The notes: generated by a model from the sequence alone, not told the origin. 64,000 nucleotides of DNA from Pseudomonas sp. CFBP 13711 (GCF_014842265.1 NZ_JACYVI010000001.1:670701-734700), one strand, 5' to 3'; positions 8,839 through 18,447 are shown, counted from the first letter of the stretch. A program made the numbers and translations.

Positions 8839-9771
8839 CTACAGCGCCAAACAACCCGCGAGCGATTGCAAAATCCCCACCTGCTCCCGATGCGCTACCT
8901 CCTGCACCACCGCTTTCATCCGCACCACACTCCCCGGCAGTTGCTGCGCCAGCCGGGCCAGTGACAGCGGCGTCAGCGCGCCGAGCCTCGGATAACCACC
9001 GATGGTCTGGCGGTCGTTGAGCAGGACGATCGGCTGACCATCCGGCGGGACCTGAATCGCGCCCAGCGGAATGCCTTCGGAGATCATCGGTTTGCCCTGG
9101 TAAACCAGTTCCGGCCCGAGCAAGCGCATGCCCATGCGATCGGCACGGCTGTCGAGGGTCCAGTCGCTGTTGAACGCATCGAATAGACTCAGGCCGCTGA
9201 ACTGGCCGATCTGCGCGCCCAGCACCACGTCCAGCGGACGCTGATCGGAAAAGTCGGGGATGAGGTGATCGGGAAGCGCGTGCAGCTCAAACGACGCCCC
9301 TGAATAAGTCAGTTGATCGCCTTCAGCCAGCGCTTTACCGCTTCCTTCGAGCCCGCCCAGCCCTTCGCGCGTGACGGTGGCGCAGCTGCCGAGCACATCG
9401 ACTGCCGCAAATCCGCCGGGCGCGGCGAGATACGCGCGAGCACCCGTGATAGGCCGGGTAAAACGTAGTTGCTGACCTTTGCGAACGAAGAAGCTGCGCC
9501 ACGGCGCAATCGGTCGTTCGTCGAGCACGGCGTTCAGATCCGCACCGGCCAGCGCCAGGCAGCAGTCGGATTCGGCCAGCAGCGTCAGACCGCCCAGGGT
9601 CACTTCGACAACGGCAGCGTCCAGCGGGTTATTCAACAGTGTGTTGGCCCACGACATCGACACCCAATCCAGCGCCCCGCCTTGGGTAACGCCGAGGTGT
9701 CTTACGCCAAAACGTCCCGTGTCCTGCAACAGGCACAGCGGCGTGCTGCTTTTTACCGTGAGCGCGCTCAT
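8839..9771 (-). CDS. pxpC: 5-oxoprolinase subunit C
   Basis: A 310-residue member of the biotin-dependent carboxyltransferase/KipA family. It shows the family landmarks DTGRFGVRHLGVTQGGALDW near the N-terminus and PDGQPIVLLNDRQTIGGYPR late in the chain. With PxpA and PxpB it forms the ATP-dependent prokaryotic 5-oxoprolinase, converting pyroglutamate to glutamate. Its ATG overlaps the pxpB stop by 4 bp (ATGA), which implies translational coupling. It is last in the pxpA-pxpB-pxpC operon. Confidence 0.9.
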   Translation of the reverse strand: MSALTVKSSTPLCLLQDTGRFGVRHLGVTQGGALDWVSMSWANTLLNNPLDAAVVEVTLGGLTLLAESDCCLALAGADLNAVLDERPIAPWRSFFVRKGQQLRFTRPITGARAYLAAPGGFAAVDVLGSCATVTREGLGGLEGSGKALAEGDQLTYSGASFELHALPDHLIPDFSDQRPLDVVLGAQIGQFSGLSLFDAFNSDWTLDSRADRMGMRLLGPELVYQGKPMISEGIPLGAIQVPPDGQPIVLLNDRQTIGGYPRLGALTPLSLARLAQQLPGSVVRMKAVVQEVAHREQVGILQSLAGCLAL

Positions 9772-10472
9772 GCCAGGCCCTCCAGCGGCGTGTCGTCGCC
9801 GCTCAGACGCATGAACTCGGCGTGATCAACAGCGGCAAACCGCACGGTATCGCCGGGCTGCATCAGGCTGTAACCGTCGATTTCGCGATCAAAGAGTTTG
9901 GCTGGGGTGCGCCCGAGGATGTTCCAGCCGCCGGGCGACTCCAGCGGATAGGCCGCAGTTTGCCGCTCGGCGATGCCGACGCTTCCCGCCGCCACGCGCT
10001 TGCGAGGTGTCTTGATGCGCGGCGCGGCGAGGACTTCTTCCACCAGCCCCATGAACGCGAACCCCGGTGCGAAGCCCAGCGCGAAGACTTGATACTCGCG
10101 CTGGCTGTGGCGGCGAATCACCTCGTCCACCGACAAACCGCTGCGCCCGGACAACAGGCTTAACTCGGGCCCGACGCTTAAGTCGTACCAGACCGGCAAC
10201 ACATGCTGCCGACCGCTTTGGGTGGAGTCGGGTGCAAGGTCGGTCAGCGCCTCGGTAATGATTGCCCGAGCCTGTGTCGGACTCAGCGCCAACAGATCGT
10301 AATGCACCATCAGCGTGGTGTAGGACGGCACCAGATCAATTAAATGCGCAGCGAAACCCTCACGCAGACGCAACGTCGCAGCGAGCATCCACGGCATGTT
10401 GGCCTCGTCGATGGCGTCGAACAGGCGGACCATCAGGCAATCGATGGCGACGACTTCGATGCGCAGCTTCAC
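9768..10472 (-). CDS. pxpB: 5-oxoprolinase subunit B
   Basis: A 234-residue KipI-family protein with the typical [18 protein letters not shown] and [13 protein letters not shown] motifs and the C-terminal [10 protein letters not shown]. It acts with PxpC as the kinase-like part of 5-oxoprolinase. Both ends overlap neighbours by 4 bp (with pxpA upstream and pxpC downstream), so the three genes form one coupled operon. No transporter is attached to this cluster. Confidence 0.9.
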   Translation of the reverse strand: MKLRIEVVAIDCLMVRLFDAIDEANMPWMLAATLRLREGFAAHLIDLVPSYTTLMVHYDLLALSPTQARAIITEALTDLAPDSTQSGRQHVLPVWYDLSVGPELSLLSGRSGLSVDEVIRRHSQREYQVFALGFAPGFAFMGLVEEVLAAPRIKTPRKRVAAGSVGIAERQTAAYPLESPGGWNILGRTPAKLFDREIDGYSLMQPGDTVRFAAVDHAEFMRLSGDDTPLEGLA

Positions 10473-11233
10473 AGGGCAGACGGTCCGGCATCAGCGCTGT
10501 TCAACGCCTGACGAATGCGCTGGACCGCGTCGATGGAGCTGGCGTTGTCACCGTGCACGCACAGGGTGTGGGGCGTGAGTCGCAGCTCGCTGCCATCGCT
10601 GGCAATCAACGCTTCGCCTCGGGACAAGGTCATGGCCTGGGCGATGATGACCTCTGCATCGTGATGCACAGCTCCCGGCAGATTGCGGGAGACCAGACGC
10701 CCGACGCTGTCGTAGGCGCGATCGGCGAAGGCCTCGAACCAGAGCGTGACGCCGAATTCATCGGCAATGACCTGCGCTGACGAGTTGTCGCGCATGGCCA
10801 GCAGCATCAGCGGCAGTTCCGGGTTGTAACGGGCGATGGCTTCGATGACCGCGCGCAACTGCGTCGGGTTGGCCATCATGTCGTTGTACATCGCGCCGTG
10901 GGGTTTGACGTAGCTGACGTGACCGCCCTGGGCTCGGCAAACGCCGTCGAGTGCGCCGATCTGGTAATGCAGCAGGTCTTGAATCTCTTGCGCAGAACAG
11001 GCCATCGAGCGACGGCCGAAACCCACCAGATCCTGATAAGCCGGGTGCGCGCCAATGGTGACATTGTTGGCCAGGGCCAGCGCGACGGTTTTGCGCATGA
11101 CGCTCGGATCACCGGCATGAAAGCCGCAGGCGATGTTGGCGCAATCGATGTAGGGCATGACCTCGGCGTCCAGACCCATGGTCCAGGCGCCGTAGCTTTC
11201 GCCGATATCACAATTCAATAACAGGCGGCTCAA
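10469..11233 (-). CDS. pxpA: 5-oxoprolinase subunit A (LamB/YcsF family)
   Basis: A 254-residue cytosolic protein starting [12 protein letters not shown], the N-terminal signature of the LamB/YcsF family. Other landmarks are [20 protein letters not shown] and [10 protein letters not shown]. In the three-subunit enzyme PxpA carries the final hydrolysis step. It is the first gene of the operon; no terminator separates it from pxpB. Upstream lies an apparently gene-free stretch with a REP pair at 11424-11543. Confidence 0.92.
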   Translation of the reverse strand: MSRLLLNCDIGESYGAWTMGLDAEVMPYIDCANIACGFHAGDPSVMRKTVALALANNVTIGAHPAYQDLVGFGRRSMACSAQEIQDLLHYQIGALDGVCRAQGGHVSYVKPHGAMYNDMMANPTQLRAVIEAIARYNPELPLMLLAMRDNSSAQVIADEFGVTLWFEAFADRAYDSVGRLVSRNLPGAVHHDAEVIIAQAMTLSRGEALIASDGSELRLTPHTLCVHGDNASSIDAVQRIRQALNSADAGPSAL

Positions 11234-11423
11234 TGGCGTGACTCCTGTGCGAACGAAACGGGGAGAAGCTCGAGTGTACGCGCGGGGTTGTCAGGTTGGC
11301 AGCGCGGGAACACAGGGCTGTGCGTTGGGAGCATTCTTCGGCGCGGATGGCTCGAGCGTCCAACTAATTAAAGCGCGGGGGAAGGATAAGAAAAAGTGAA
11401 CGGTGCGGGGGATCTTTGCTGAC

Positions 11424-11543
11424 CGGGACGGCCCCTTCCTGGCTGAAGCCGGTCCCACTGGGTGCGCGGCGTGTCAGGAAGCCCCAATGGGCACGCGCGG
11501 TCTTTAGCGGGACCGGCTTTAGCCGGGAAGGCGTCAGCGAGAC
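11424..11543. repeat. REPIN-like inverted REP pair
   Basis: Two REP sequences in inverted orientation: CCTTCCTGGCTGAAGCCGG followed by TCCCACT on the left, and GCGGGACCGGCTTTAGCCGG followed by GAAGGCGTC on the right. The same pair occurs at 20336-20432. The unit is a known class of Pseudomonas extragenic palindrome mobilised by RAYT transposases; no RAYT gene is in this window. The rest of 11234-11577 shows no gene. Confidence 0.85.
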
Positions 11544-11577
11544 CACTGCCCAATCAAGCAAATGCCGGCAATGGGCC

Positions 11578-12102
11578 TCAGCGCCAGTCGCGACCCACCG
11601 GTCGCACGTGATGCCGACCCACAAACACCCAATCAATGAACACCACAATACTTTCAATGACCAGCGAGAACAGCAGCGCGCACATCAGGCCCCAGCCGAT
11701 GACTTCCGGCGACAGCAGCACCTGCCAGGTGTAGCCATTCCAGGTCTCAGTGCGGATATTGGTATCGGCAGCGGTCAGCACATGCCAGGCGCGGGCATAC
11801 CACGGGCCTTGCAGGGCCAGCCATTCGCGGTCGAGTGTCTGATTGCGGGTGAGCAGGTTGCTGATGTTGTCGGCGTCGGTGCGGAACACCGGGTCGTCGC
11901 TGCTGCGGTAATGCTGGATCAGCGCCTGGACGTCGCCATTGAAGAACCGCAGGGCGGTCTCGTTATAGCCGCGCAGGCTTTGCTGCGCTTCCAGCATGTG
12001 CGCTTCGACGCGCTTGCTGTAATCGCTGATGAAGCCTGGAATCTGCACGCCTATCAACAGGCCTGCCGTGAACAACACCAGTCGTATATAGCTGCGCAGC
12101 AT
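11578..12102 (-). CDS. DUF2937 family membrane protein
   Basis: A 174-residue inner-membrane protein beginning MLRSYIRLVLFTAGLLIGVQ. One membrane segment spans residues 5-22 and a second about 133-155 (VIGWGLMCALLFSLVIESIV); the part between is a periplasmic loop. This layout and sequence fit DUF2937. The ATG is chosen over longer in-frame starts because GAGAGGG lies just upstream and the longer version would cover the previous gene. It begins 13 bp after the amidotransferase stop, so the two are probably co-transcribed. Function unknown. Confidence 0.75.
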   Translation of the reverse strand: MLRSYIRLVLFTAGLLIGVQIPGFISDYSKRVEAHMLEAQQSLRGYNETALRFFNGDVQALIQHYRSSDDPVFRTDADNISNLLTRNQTLDREWLALQGPWYARAWHVLTAADTNIRTETWNGYTWQVLLSPEVIGWGLMCALLFSLVIESIVVFIDWVFVGRHHVRPVGRDWR

Positions 12103-12115
12103 AGATCCCTCTCTT

Positions 12116-12889
12116 TCAGGCCGAGCCTTCGGCAACGCATTCGCCGCGGCGCCAAAGACTCCAGTGACCCGGCTCGTAACGGTTCCAGGTCTCGTTTTCG
12201 GTGAGCGGCTCGGTGGCAATCACCGTCACCACATCGTTGGGCGTGGTTTCCGCCTGGAAATCGACGATGACGTCGACGTCTTTCAGACGCGCCGGCCCGA
12301 ACGGGGCGCGGCGGGTGATGTGCACCAGCTTGGTCGAACAGTAGCAAAACAGCCAGTCGCCATCACTGAGCAGCGCATTGAACACGCCTTTGCTGCGGTA
12401 TTCGTTGCAGGCTTCGACCAGGGTCGGCAGCAGTTGCTCGATCTCGACCGGCTCGGGGAACGCTTCGCGCACCCGGTTGAGCAGATCGCAGAACGCCGCT
12501 TCGCTGTCGGTATCGCCCACCGGCCGATAGAACGTAGCGCCGGGATTGAAATCCGCGAGCTGGCCGTTGTGGGCGAAACACCAGTTGCGCCCCCACAGTT
12601 CACGCACGAAAGGGTGGGTGTTGGACAGGCAGACCTTGCCGACGTTGGCCTGACGAATGTGGCCGATGACCACTTCGCTCTTGATCGGGTAACGCTGGAC
12701 CAGCTGCGCGACTTCCGACTCGCTGCTCGCAGCAGGGTCCTGAAACAGGCGCAGGCCGCGGCCTTCGTAGAAACCGATGCCCCAACCGTCGCGGTGCGGA
12801 CCGGTGCGACCACCGCGCTGCATCAGCCCGGTGAAGCTGAACACGATGTCCGTCGGTACGTTGGCACTCATGCCCAGAAGTTCACACAT
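12116..12889 (-). CDS. Class II glutamine amidotransferase (YafJ-like)
   Basis: A 257-residue N-terminal-nucleophile amidotransferase. After Met removal Cys2 (MCELLGMS) becomes the catalytic residue that releases ammonia from glutamine. Other landmarks are the HRDGWGIGFYEG loop, GHIRQANVG and CFAHNGQL. No synthase domain is attached, as in YafJ/GAT-II stand-alone proteins, so the acceptor is unknown. A membrane protein (DUF2937) follows at 13 bp. Confidence 0.85.
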   Translation of the reverse strand: MCELLGMSANVPTDIVFSFTGLMQRGGRTGPHRDGWGIGFYEGRGLRLFQDPAASSESEVAQLVQRYPIKSEVVIGHIRQANVGKVCLSNTHPFVRELWGRNWCFAHNGQLADFNPGATFYRPVGDTDSEAAFCDLLNRVREAFPEPVEIEQLLPTLVEACNEYRSKGVFNALLSDGDWLFCYCSTKLVHITRRAPFGPARLKDVDVIVDFQAETTPNDVVTVIATEPLTENETWNRYEPGHWSLWRRGECVAEGSA

Positions 12890-12940
12890 GCTCAGGCCTC
12901 GGTGCGTTGACGCACGCGTCCGGGAAGACGCCGGTCACGA

Positions 12941-13444
12941 TCACAGCTTGGGTTCGACGCGATAACGGCCGCTCGGTGCAGGTGCTGGCGTTGAAGCGGG
13001 CGACTGGCTGGCGAAGCGCCCTGCCCCTTGATCGGCATAAGGCTCGTCGTGTTCCTTTTGCTCGGCGGCGGCCTGTGCAGCGGCGGCTTCGGCGTGGGCC
13101 AGACGGGCTTTTTTCTTGCGCAGGAACGGCAAGCGGATCAAGGCGAAGATGAGGTAGAGCCCCAGGGCGATGGCGCCGTAGGTGGAGAGGTCGAGCACGG
13201 CGCGCCAGACGTTGTTGCCGACCTTCAGTGCCAGATCCAGCACGCTGATCGCCAGCGCGGGGGCGTATTGGTCCTTGGCCGGATCGACGATGGTCGGGCA
13301 GAACAACAGCACGGCGCCGATCACGCGCAAGGGTTCGCGCAGGTAGCGCCACATCCAGCCGGTCAGCTTGAACCACACCAACAGACAGCCCAACGCGGCG
13401 AACGCGTAAAGGCCCCAGGCAATCAGATAGTCGTTGTCGGTCAT
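12941..13444 (-). CDS. Conserved inner-membrane protein
   Basis: 167 residues from ATG 13444; the open frame extends much further upstream but would run into the divergent ptrB gene. Membrane segments lie at about residues 7-24 (LIAWGLYAFAALGCLLVW), 38-50 and 90-110 (YGAIALGLYLIFALIRLPFL). The C-terminal 55 residues are a charged, Ala/Glu-rich tail (ARLAHAEAAAAQAAAEQKEH). Relatives in pseudomonads are often labelled MFS transporter, but this is far too short for that fold. Function unknown. Confidence 0.7.
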   Translation of the reverse strand: MTDNDYLIAWGLYAFAALGCLLVWFKLTGWMWRYLREPLRVIGAVLLFCPTIVDPAKDQYAPALAISVLDLALKVGNNVWRAVLDLSTYGAIALGLYLIFALIRLPFLRKKKARLAHAEAAAAQAAAEQKEHDEPYADQGAGRFASQSPASTPAPAPSGRYRVEPKL

Positions 13445-13595
13445 GACGTCCGTGGTAAGGCAGGTAAAGAGGCGCTTATGATAACGACTTTTCACCAGCC
13501 CGGCTTCCCCGGCTTCAGTTATCGGTCTGCCGCGTGTCCAGCACCGGGCAGCGCGACCGATCCCGTTCAGATGAGCCCACGTGAGAGAGCCCAGC

Positions 13596-15653
13596 ATGCC
13601 TTCCGCCCCACACGCTTCCAACGCCCCCGTCGCCCGCAAGGCTGACGGCGCCGACCCGTACGCCTGGTTGCAAAACCGCGACACCGATGAAGTGCTCGAT
13701 TACCTCAAGGCCGAGAACGCCTGGCAGGAAAAGCAGCTCGCCGACCTGCAGCCGTTGCGCGAAACCCTGTTTCAGGAGATCAAGGGCCGCATCCTGGAAA
13801 CCGACCTGTCACTGCCCTCCCCCTGGGGCCCGTATCTTTACTACACCCGCACCACCGAGGGCGACGAATACGCCCGTCACTACCGCTGCCCGCGTCCGGC
13901 CGATGACTCCCAGACCCTCGACGAAAGCGCTGAAGAGTTGCTGCTCGACCCCAACGAACTGGCCGGCGGTGGCTTCTTCTCCCTCGGCGCGTTCAGCATC
14001 AGCCCCGACCATCAACGCTTGGCCTACAGCCTCGACACCAGCGGCGAAGAGGTTTATAAGCTGTACGTCAAAGAGCTGAGCAGCGGCGTGGTCAGCAGTC
14101 TGCCGTTCGAAGACTCTGACGGCAGCATGACGTGGGCGAACGACAGCCAGACGCTGTTCTTCGGCGAGCTGGACGATACCCATCGTCCGCACAAGCTGTA
14201 CCGCCATAAACTGGGCGAAGCATCCGCCGAGCTGGTGTTCACCGAGCCCGACGGGCGCTTCTTCCTGCATTGCTACCGCAGCAGCTCGGAGCGGCAGTTA
14301 ATTGTGGGGCTGGACAGCAAAACCACCAGCGAGGCCTGGGTGCTGGACGCCGACACACCCCAGCAGAAGTTCGTGTGCATGGCGCCGCGCAGCGAGGGGC
14401 ACGAATACTCAGTGGATCACGGCCTGATTGAGGGCAAGTGGAGCTGGGTCATCCGCAGCAATCAGGACGGCATCAACTTTGCGCTGTACCACGCACCCGA
14501 AAAACCCGACGGCGCACCTGAGCGGAGCGACTGGCAGAACCTGATTGCCCACAGCGAGAGGGTCATGCTCGACGGCTTCAGCCTCAACGCCAAAGGCCTG
14601 ACCTTGAGCCTGCGCGAAGGCGGCTTGCCAATCGTCGAAGTGCACCCGCAAGGCCTGCCGGCGTATCGCGTGCAACTGCCGGATGCGGCGTACAACCTGT
14701 ATGTGCAGGACACCCTTGAGTTCGAGAGCGACAAAATTCGCCTGCGCTATCAATCGCTGAACCGTCCGCCGCAGGTCTGGCAATTGTCGCTGGCCACCGG
14801 GGAACAAATCGTACTCAAGGAAACGCCCGTACTGGGTGTGTTCGACGCCGATGCCTACGTCAGCCAGCGGTTGTGGGCGACAGCCGCCGACGGTACGCAA
14901 GTGCCGATCAGCCTGGTGGTCAAACGCGAGCTGGCCGGTCAGACCGTTCCGCTGTATCTGTACGGCTATGGCGCGTACGGCGAAAGCCTGGACCCGTGGT
15001 TTTCCCATGCCCGGCTGAGTCTACTCGACCGCGGCATCGCTTTCGCCATCGCCCATGTGCGCGGCGGCGGTGAGCTGGGCGAGGCCTGGTACCGCAACGG
15101 CAAGCAGGAACACAAGCAGAACACCTTCAGCGACTTCATCGCCTGTGCCGAACATTTGATCGCGGAGAACATCACCACTGCCGAACAACTGGTGATCAGC
15201 GGTGGCAGTGCTGGCGGCCTGTTGATTGGCGCGGTGGTCAATCAGCGTCCGGAGCTGTTCAAGGCGGCCATTGCTGAAGTGCCGTTCGTCGATGTGCTCA
15301 ACACCATGCTCGATCCCGATCTGCCGCTGACCGTCACCGAGTACGACGAATGGGGCAACCCGCAAGAGCCCGATGTTCACGCGCGGATCAAGGCCTACGC
15401 GCCTTATGAAAACGTCACGGCGCAGCAGTATCCGGCCATGCTGGTGATCGCGGGTTACAACGACAGCCGCGTGCAATATTGGGAAGCGGCCAAGTGGGTG
15501 GCGAAACTGCGTGATCTGAAAACCGACGACAACCTGCTGTTGCTCAAGACCGAACTGGGCGCGGGCCACGGCGGCATGAGCGGGCGTTATCAGGGATTGC
15601 GTGACGTAGCACTCGAATACGGCTTTATTCTGAAAGTGCTGAACCTGGCCTGA
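13596..15653 (+). CDS. ptrB: Oligopeptidase B (S9A prolyl oligopeptidase family)
   Basis: A 685-residue serine peptidase that cleaves short peptides after basic residues. The N-terminal half (about 80-410) is the beta-propeller that limits substrate size. The C-terminal alpha/beta hydrolase domain holds the triad: Ser538 in GGSAGG, Asp623 in GYNDSRV and His658 in GAGHGG. Acidic residues of the EYDEWGNP loop fit the Arg/Lys preference of oligopeptidase B. The start MPSAPHAS is preferred because GAGAGAG lies about 7 nt upstream. Cytosolic, no signal peptide. Length matches PtrB of other gammaproteobacteria. Confidence 0.92.
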   Translation: MPSAPHASNAPVARKADGADPYAWLQNRDTDEVLDYLKAENAWQEKQLADLQPLRETLFQEIKGRILETDLSLPSPWGPYLYYTRTTEGDEYARHYRCPRPADDSQTLDESAEELLLDPNELAGGGFFSLGAFSISPDHQRLAYSLDTSGEEVYKLYVKELSSGVVSSLPFEDSDGSMTWANDSQTLFFGELDDTHRPHKLYRHKLGEASAELVFTEPDGRFFLHCYRSSSERQLIVGLDSKTTSEAWVLDADTPQQKFVCMAPRSEGHEYSVDHGLIEGKWSWVIRSNQDGINFALYHAPEKPDGAPERSDWQNLIAHSERVMLDGFSLNAKGLTLSLREGGLPIVEVHPQGLPAYRVQLPDAAYNLYVQDTLEFESDKIRLRYQSLNRPPQVWQLSLATGEQIVLKETPVLGVFDADAYVSQRLWATAADGTQVPISLVVKRELAGQTVPLYLYGYGAYGESLDPWFSHARLSLLDRGIAFAIAHVRGGGELGEAWYRNGKQEHKQNTFSDFIACAEHLIAENITTAEQLVISGGSAGGLLIGAVVNQRPELFKAAIAEVPFVDVLNTMLDPDLPLTVTEYDEWGNPQEPDVHARIKAYAPYENVTAQQYPAMLVIAGYNDSRVQYWEAAKWVAKLRDLKTDDNLLLLKTELGAGHGGMSGRYQGLRDVALEYGFILKVLNLA

Positions 15654-15685
15654 CGAAATCTGCGCAGGCGGTGTGTCACATGGGA

Positions 15686-15713
15686 AGCCCCGGACGCTGT
15701 AAAGTCCGGGGCT
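15686..15713 (+). terminator. Terminator-like hairpin after ptrB
   Basis: AGCCCCGGAC pairs perfectly with GTCCGGGGCT across an 8-nt loop, 32 bp after the ptrB stop. The following T content is weak (CTTCG). Confidence 0.6.
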
Positions 15714-15771
15714 CTTCGAAGGCGGTCCAGCGTTTCAAGCACTCTTTCAAACCACTTAACTAGAACTCGCC

Positions 15772-16254
15772 ATGTCTACATTGCTCAACTCTTCGTCACT
15801 GAATAAGGAAATTCGCGACATGCTGATGGACTGCGGTCTGTTCATCGCCCTGACGCCCGCGGAATTTGCCGCGGCTGCGGGATACTTCAGCATCAGCAAC
15901 ATTGAAAAAGGTGACGCGATCTTCAACGAAGGCGACGCGGGCACCTTCATGTGCATCATTCATTCGGGCACGGTGTCGGTGCAGAAGCTCAACAGCGACG
16001 GTCATCCGGTGGAGACCGCCACTCTGCGCAGTGGCAGGGCGTTTGGCGAAATGGCGGTGCTGGACGGCGAACGCCGCTCGGCCACGTGCGTTGCCGCGTC
16101 TTCGTGCGATCTGTTGAACCTGGGCAAGGACTCGCTGGACAAGATGCTCAACGAAGCGCCGAAAGTGGCGGCGAAGATCATCCGCGCGATCGCGGTGGCG
16201 ATGTCGAAGCGGCTGCGCATGATGGATGGGCAGGTGGTGGCGCAGCAGGATTAA
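15772..16254 (+). CDS. Stand-alone cyclic nucleotide-binding domain protein
   Basis: A 160-residue cytosolic protein that is almost entirely one cNMP-binding domain (residues about 22-135). The phosphate-binding cassette is recognisable as FGEMAVLDGERRSATC, with the Glu and Arg that contact cyclic nucleotide in CRP-like proteins. There is no HTH, kinase or channel domain. The last 25 residues form a helix. It lies between two terminator-bounded units and appears to be single. Ligand (cAMP, cGMP or other) and partner are unknown. Confidence 0.82.
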   Translation: MSTLLNSSSLNKEIRDMLMDCGLFIALTPAEFAAAAGYFSISNIEKGDAIFNEGDAGTFMCIIHSGTVSVQKLNSDGHPVETATLRSGRAFGEMAVLDGERRSATCVAASSCDLLNLGKDSLDKMLNEAPKVAAKIIRAIAVAMSKRLRMMDGQVVAQQD

Positions 16255-16266
16255 GCAGAACGGCCT

Positions 16267-16554
16267 TCAGGGATTCGGCTTGACCGACGGCTGCAAGCCC
16301 GGCAATGGCTCATCGTCCTTTGGCGGACCTGGTTGGGGAATCTTCGGCAGCAGTGGCGGGTTGCCCTGTCCACCTGCGTGGGGAATGCCCGGCGGCGCCA
16401 CTTGTGGGTACGGCGTTGGCGTTGCGGTGCCGGGCGAACCGGCGGACGCCGCAATGGGCTCGGGCGTATTCAGAACAGGTTGCAGGCTCTCGGCAGACGC
16501 TTGCGACACGCCGAGCACAGTGATGACAATCGTCAGTAGAATGGAGCACTTCAT
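16267..16554 (-). CDS. Small secreted proline-rich protein
   Basis: A 95-residue protein with a signal peptide (ILLTIVITVLGVSQASA, cleavage near residue 21) and a mature region dominated by Pro and Gly (TPTPYPQVAPPGIP, PLLPKIPQPGPPK). It has an excellent ribosome site (GGGGAGG, 6 nt from ATG), which supports a real gene. The mature chain is likely unstructured in the periplasm. No family recognised. It is divergent from the spermidine-synthase-like gene. Confidence 0.65.
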   Translation of the reverse strand: MKCSILLTIVITVLGVSQASAESLQPVLNTPEPIAASAGSPGTATPTPYPQVAPPGIPHAGGQGNPPLLPKIPQPGPPKDDEPLPGLQPSVKPNP

Positions 16555-16665
16555 CGTTGGCCTCCCCTGCCAATCTTTCGCTTATCGCTCAGGCTACTCC
16601 TGCGCAACCCATCGCGCTCTGACAAATTGCGCTGTATGCGGCCCGACCCTTTTGACGAGTTATCC

Positions 16666-17352
16666 ATGAAACGTTTTGTTCTGCTCGACACCACTCCGAT
16701 CCCCGATAACGGCGGCGCCTTGTGCCTGTTCGAGTACGGCGAGGATTTTGTCATCAAGATCCAGGGTGGCGACGGCGGCCAGTTGATGAACACGCGCATG
16801 CACGGTTCCGAAGACGCTCTGGCCGAAATCCCCTGCAAGAAGGTCGCGTCCCGCCTCAACCCGCGGGTACTCATCGGCGGATTGGGCATGGGCTTCACCC
16901 TGGCGTCGGCACTCAAGCACCTGGGCAAGAACGGCGAAGTGGTGGTCGCCGAGTTGGTGCCCGGCGTGGTGGAGTGGAACTGCGGCGCATTGGGTGAGAA
17001 ATCGGGCAATCCGTTGCAGGACCCACGCGCCAAGGTGGTGGTGCAGGACGTCGCCCAAGTGCTGAAAGCCGAACCCCAGGGCTTTGACGCGATCATGCTC
17101 GACGTCGACAACGGCCCTGAAGGCCTGACGCAAAAATCCAACAGCTGGCTGTATTCGGCCGGTGGTCTTGCGGCATGTGCCAGCGCGCTGCGGCCCAAAG
17201 GCGTATTGGCCGTATGGTCCGCCAGCGCAGATGCGGCCTTCAGCGACAAACTGCGCAAGGCCGGTTTCAAGGCTGAAGAGGTCAAGGTCTACGCCCACGG
17301 CAACAAGGGCACACGGCATACCATCTGGATCGCTGAAAAACTCAAGGGCTGA
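16666..17352 (+). CDS. Spermidine synthase-like protein
   Basis: A 228-residue Rossmann-type protein. The SAM-binding loop reads VLIGGLGMGFTLASAL, followed by an acidic strand end (VVVAELVPGVVEWN) and FDAIMLDVDNGPEG. This matches the short spermidine-synthase-like family rather than true SpeE, which carries extra N-terminal strands and a longer substrate pocket. A polyamine product is therefore uncertain; it may be an orphan aminopropyl- or methyltransferase-like protein. The start at 16666 is preferred over an upstream ATG because it fits the family N-terminus. Confidence 0.75.
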   Translation: MKRFVLLDTTPIPDNGGALCLFEYGEDFVIKIQGGDGGQLMNTRMHGSEDALAEIPCKKVASRLNPRVLIGGLGMGFTLASALKHLGKNGEVVVAELVPGVVEWNCGALGEKSGNPLQDPRAKVVVQDVAQVLKAEPQGFDAIMLDVDNGPEGLTQKSNSWLYSAGGLAACASALRPKGVLAVWSASADAAFSDKLRKAGFKAEEVKVYAHGNKGTRHTIWIAEKLKG

Positions 17353-17422
17353 TCGACGGGCAAAGCGCTAGACTTGCCTACATTGCTCTCCATCGCCAAC
17401 AGAACACGAAACAGGTGACGCC

Positions 17423-17794
17423 ATGAGTTCGGCCAACACGCCAACCAACACTTCCAAACTGGACCGCATCCTCGCCGACAACCAGCGTGATCGCGAAATG
17501 GGTTATCGCGACAAAGCCCTGCGCATGTACCCGCACGTCTGCGGCCGCTGCGCCCGGGAATTTGCCGGTAAACGCCTCAGCGAGTTGACCGTTCACCACC
17601 GCGACCACAACCACGACAACAACCCTCAGGACGGCTCCAACTGGGAACTGCTGTGCCTGTACTGCCACGACAACGAACACTCGCGTTACACCGACCAGCA
17701 ATACTTCTCGGAAAGCTCGACCAGCAGCCCGAAAACCGCCAAAGCGACTCACAACCCGTTCGCCGCGCTGGCCGGGTTGATGAAGAAGGATTGA
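17423..17794 (+). CDS. yajD: YajD family HNH nuclease
   Basis: A 123-residue cytosolic protein with an HNH fold. The zinc knuckles are HVCGRCARE and CLYCHDNEH, and the catalytic block is LTVHHRDHNHDNNP. This is the YajD family; E. coli YajD has the same size and arrangement. The biological substrate of YajD is not known. The tail (after residue 95) is polar. It lies alone between the spermidine-synthase-like gene and a REP-type repeat. Confidence 0.85.
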   Translation: MSSANTPTNTSKLDRILADNQRDREMGYRDKALRMYPHVCGRCAREFAGKRLSELTVHHRDHNHDNNPQDGSNWELLCLYCHDNEHSRYTDQQYFSESSTSSPKTAKATHNPFAALAGLMKKD

Positions 17795-17800
17795 GGCGTT

Positions 17801-17903
17801 GAGCTGCAAGTTTTAAGCGGCAAGCGGCAAGTAAAAGCACAGCGGCGTTTGTCGGGCCACCGTTCACCGCCTCTTGCAGCTTAAAGCTTGAGGCTTGCAG
17901 CTT
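17801..17903. repeat. REP-type inverted repeat (AGCTGCAAG family)
   Basis: GAGCTGCAAG with TTAAGCGGCAAGC on the left and GCTTGAGGCTTGCAGCTT on the right form an imperfect inverted repeat between yajD and the RNA methyltransferase. The same family occurs at 48115-48185. Known as abundant extragenic palindromes in fluorescent pseudomonads. Confidence 0.75.
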
Positions 17904-17958
17904 CCTGCTGCCTCTTTCCCCTATAATCCCGCGCTTTCTCTGATGAGCACCCTCCCCC

Positions 17959-18447
17959 GTGGCCAACAAACGCTATGCCTGCATCGGCTTGTTCAATCCC
18001 AAATCCCCGGAAAACGTCGGTTCGGTGATGCGCGCAGCAGGCTGCTATGGCGTGGCGTCGGTGTTCTACACCGGCAAGCGCTACGAGCGTGCCCGTGATT
18101 TCGTTACCGACACCAAGAAGATCCACCAGGACATCCCGCTGATCGGTATTGATGATCTGCGAAAGATCATCCCGCTGGGCTGCGTGCCGGTGGCCGTGGA
18201 ATTGGTCGAGGGCGCACGTGCGTTGCCGGAGTACACCCACCCTGATCGGGCGATCTATATCTTCGGGCCGGAAGACGGTTCGCTGGATAAAGAGATCCGC
18301 GATTGGTGCGAAGACGTGGTGTACATCCCCACGACGGGCTGCATGAACCTCGCCGCGACCGTCAACGTCGTGCTTTACGACCGCATGGCCAAAGGCATCA
18401 ACACCCGCTCTGGCCCGCAGTTCGGACGGGAAACCGATCGCACCTGA
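17959..18447 (+). CDS. SPOUT (TrmH/SpoU family) RNA methyltransferase
   Basis: A 162-residue minimal SPOUT enzyme starting at GTG 17959. Family motifs are NVGSVMRAAGCYG (motif 1, with the catalytic Arg), IYIFGPEDGSLDKE (motif 2) and VYIPTTGCMNLAATVNVVLY (motif 3); the last two form the knotted SAM site. The protein lacks any extra RNA-binding domain, so it resembles TrmL-like enzymes acting on ribose 2'-OH of tRNA, but the exact RNA is not certain. GTG is used because no ATG is in range. Confidence 0.85.
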   Translation: MANKRYACIGLFNPKSPENVGSVMRAAGCYGVASVFYTGKRYERARDFVTDTKKIHQDIPLIGIDDLRKIIPLGCVPVAVELVEGARALPEYTHPDRAIYIFGPEDGSLDKEIRDWCEDVVYIPTTGCMNLAATVNVVLYDRMAKGINTRSGPQFGRETDRT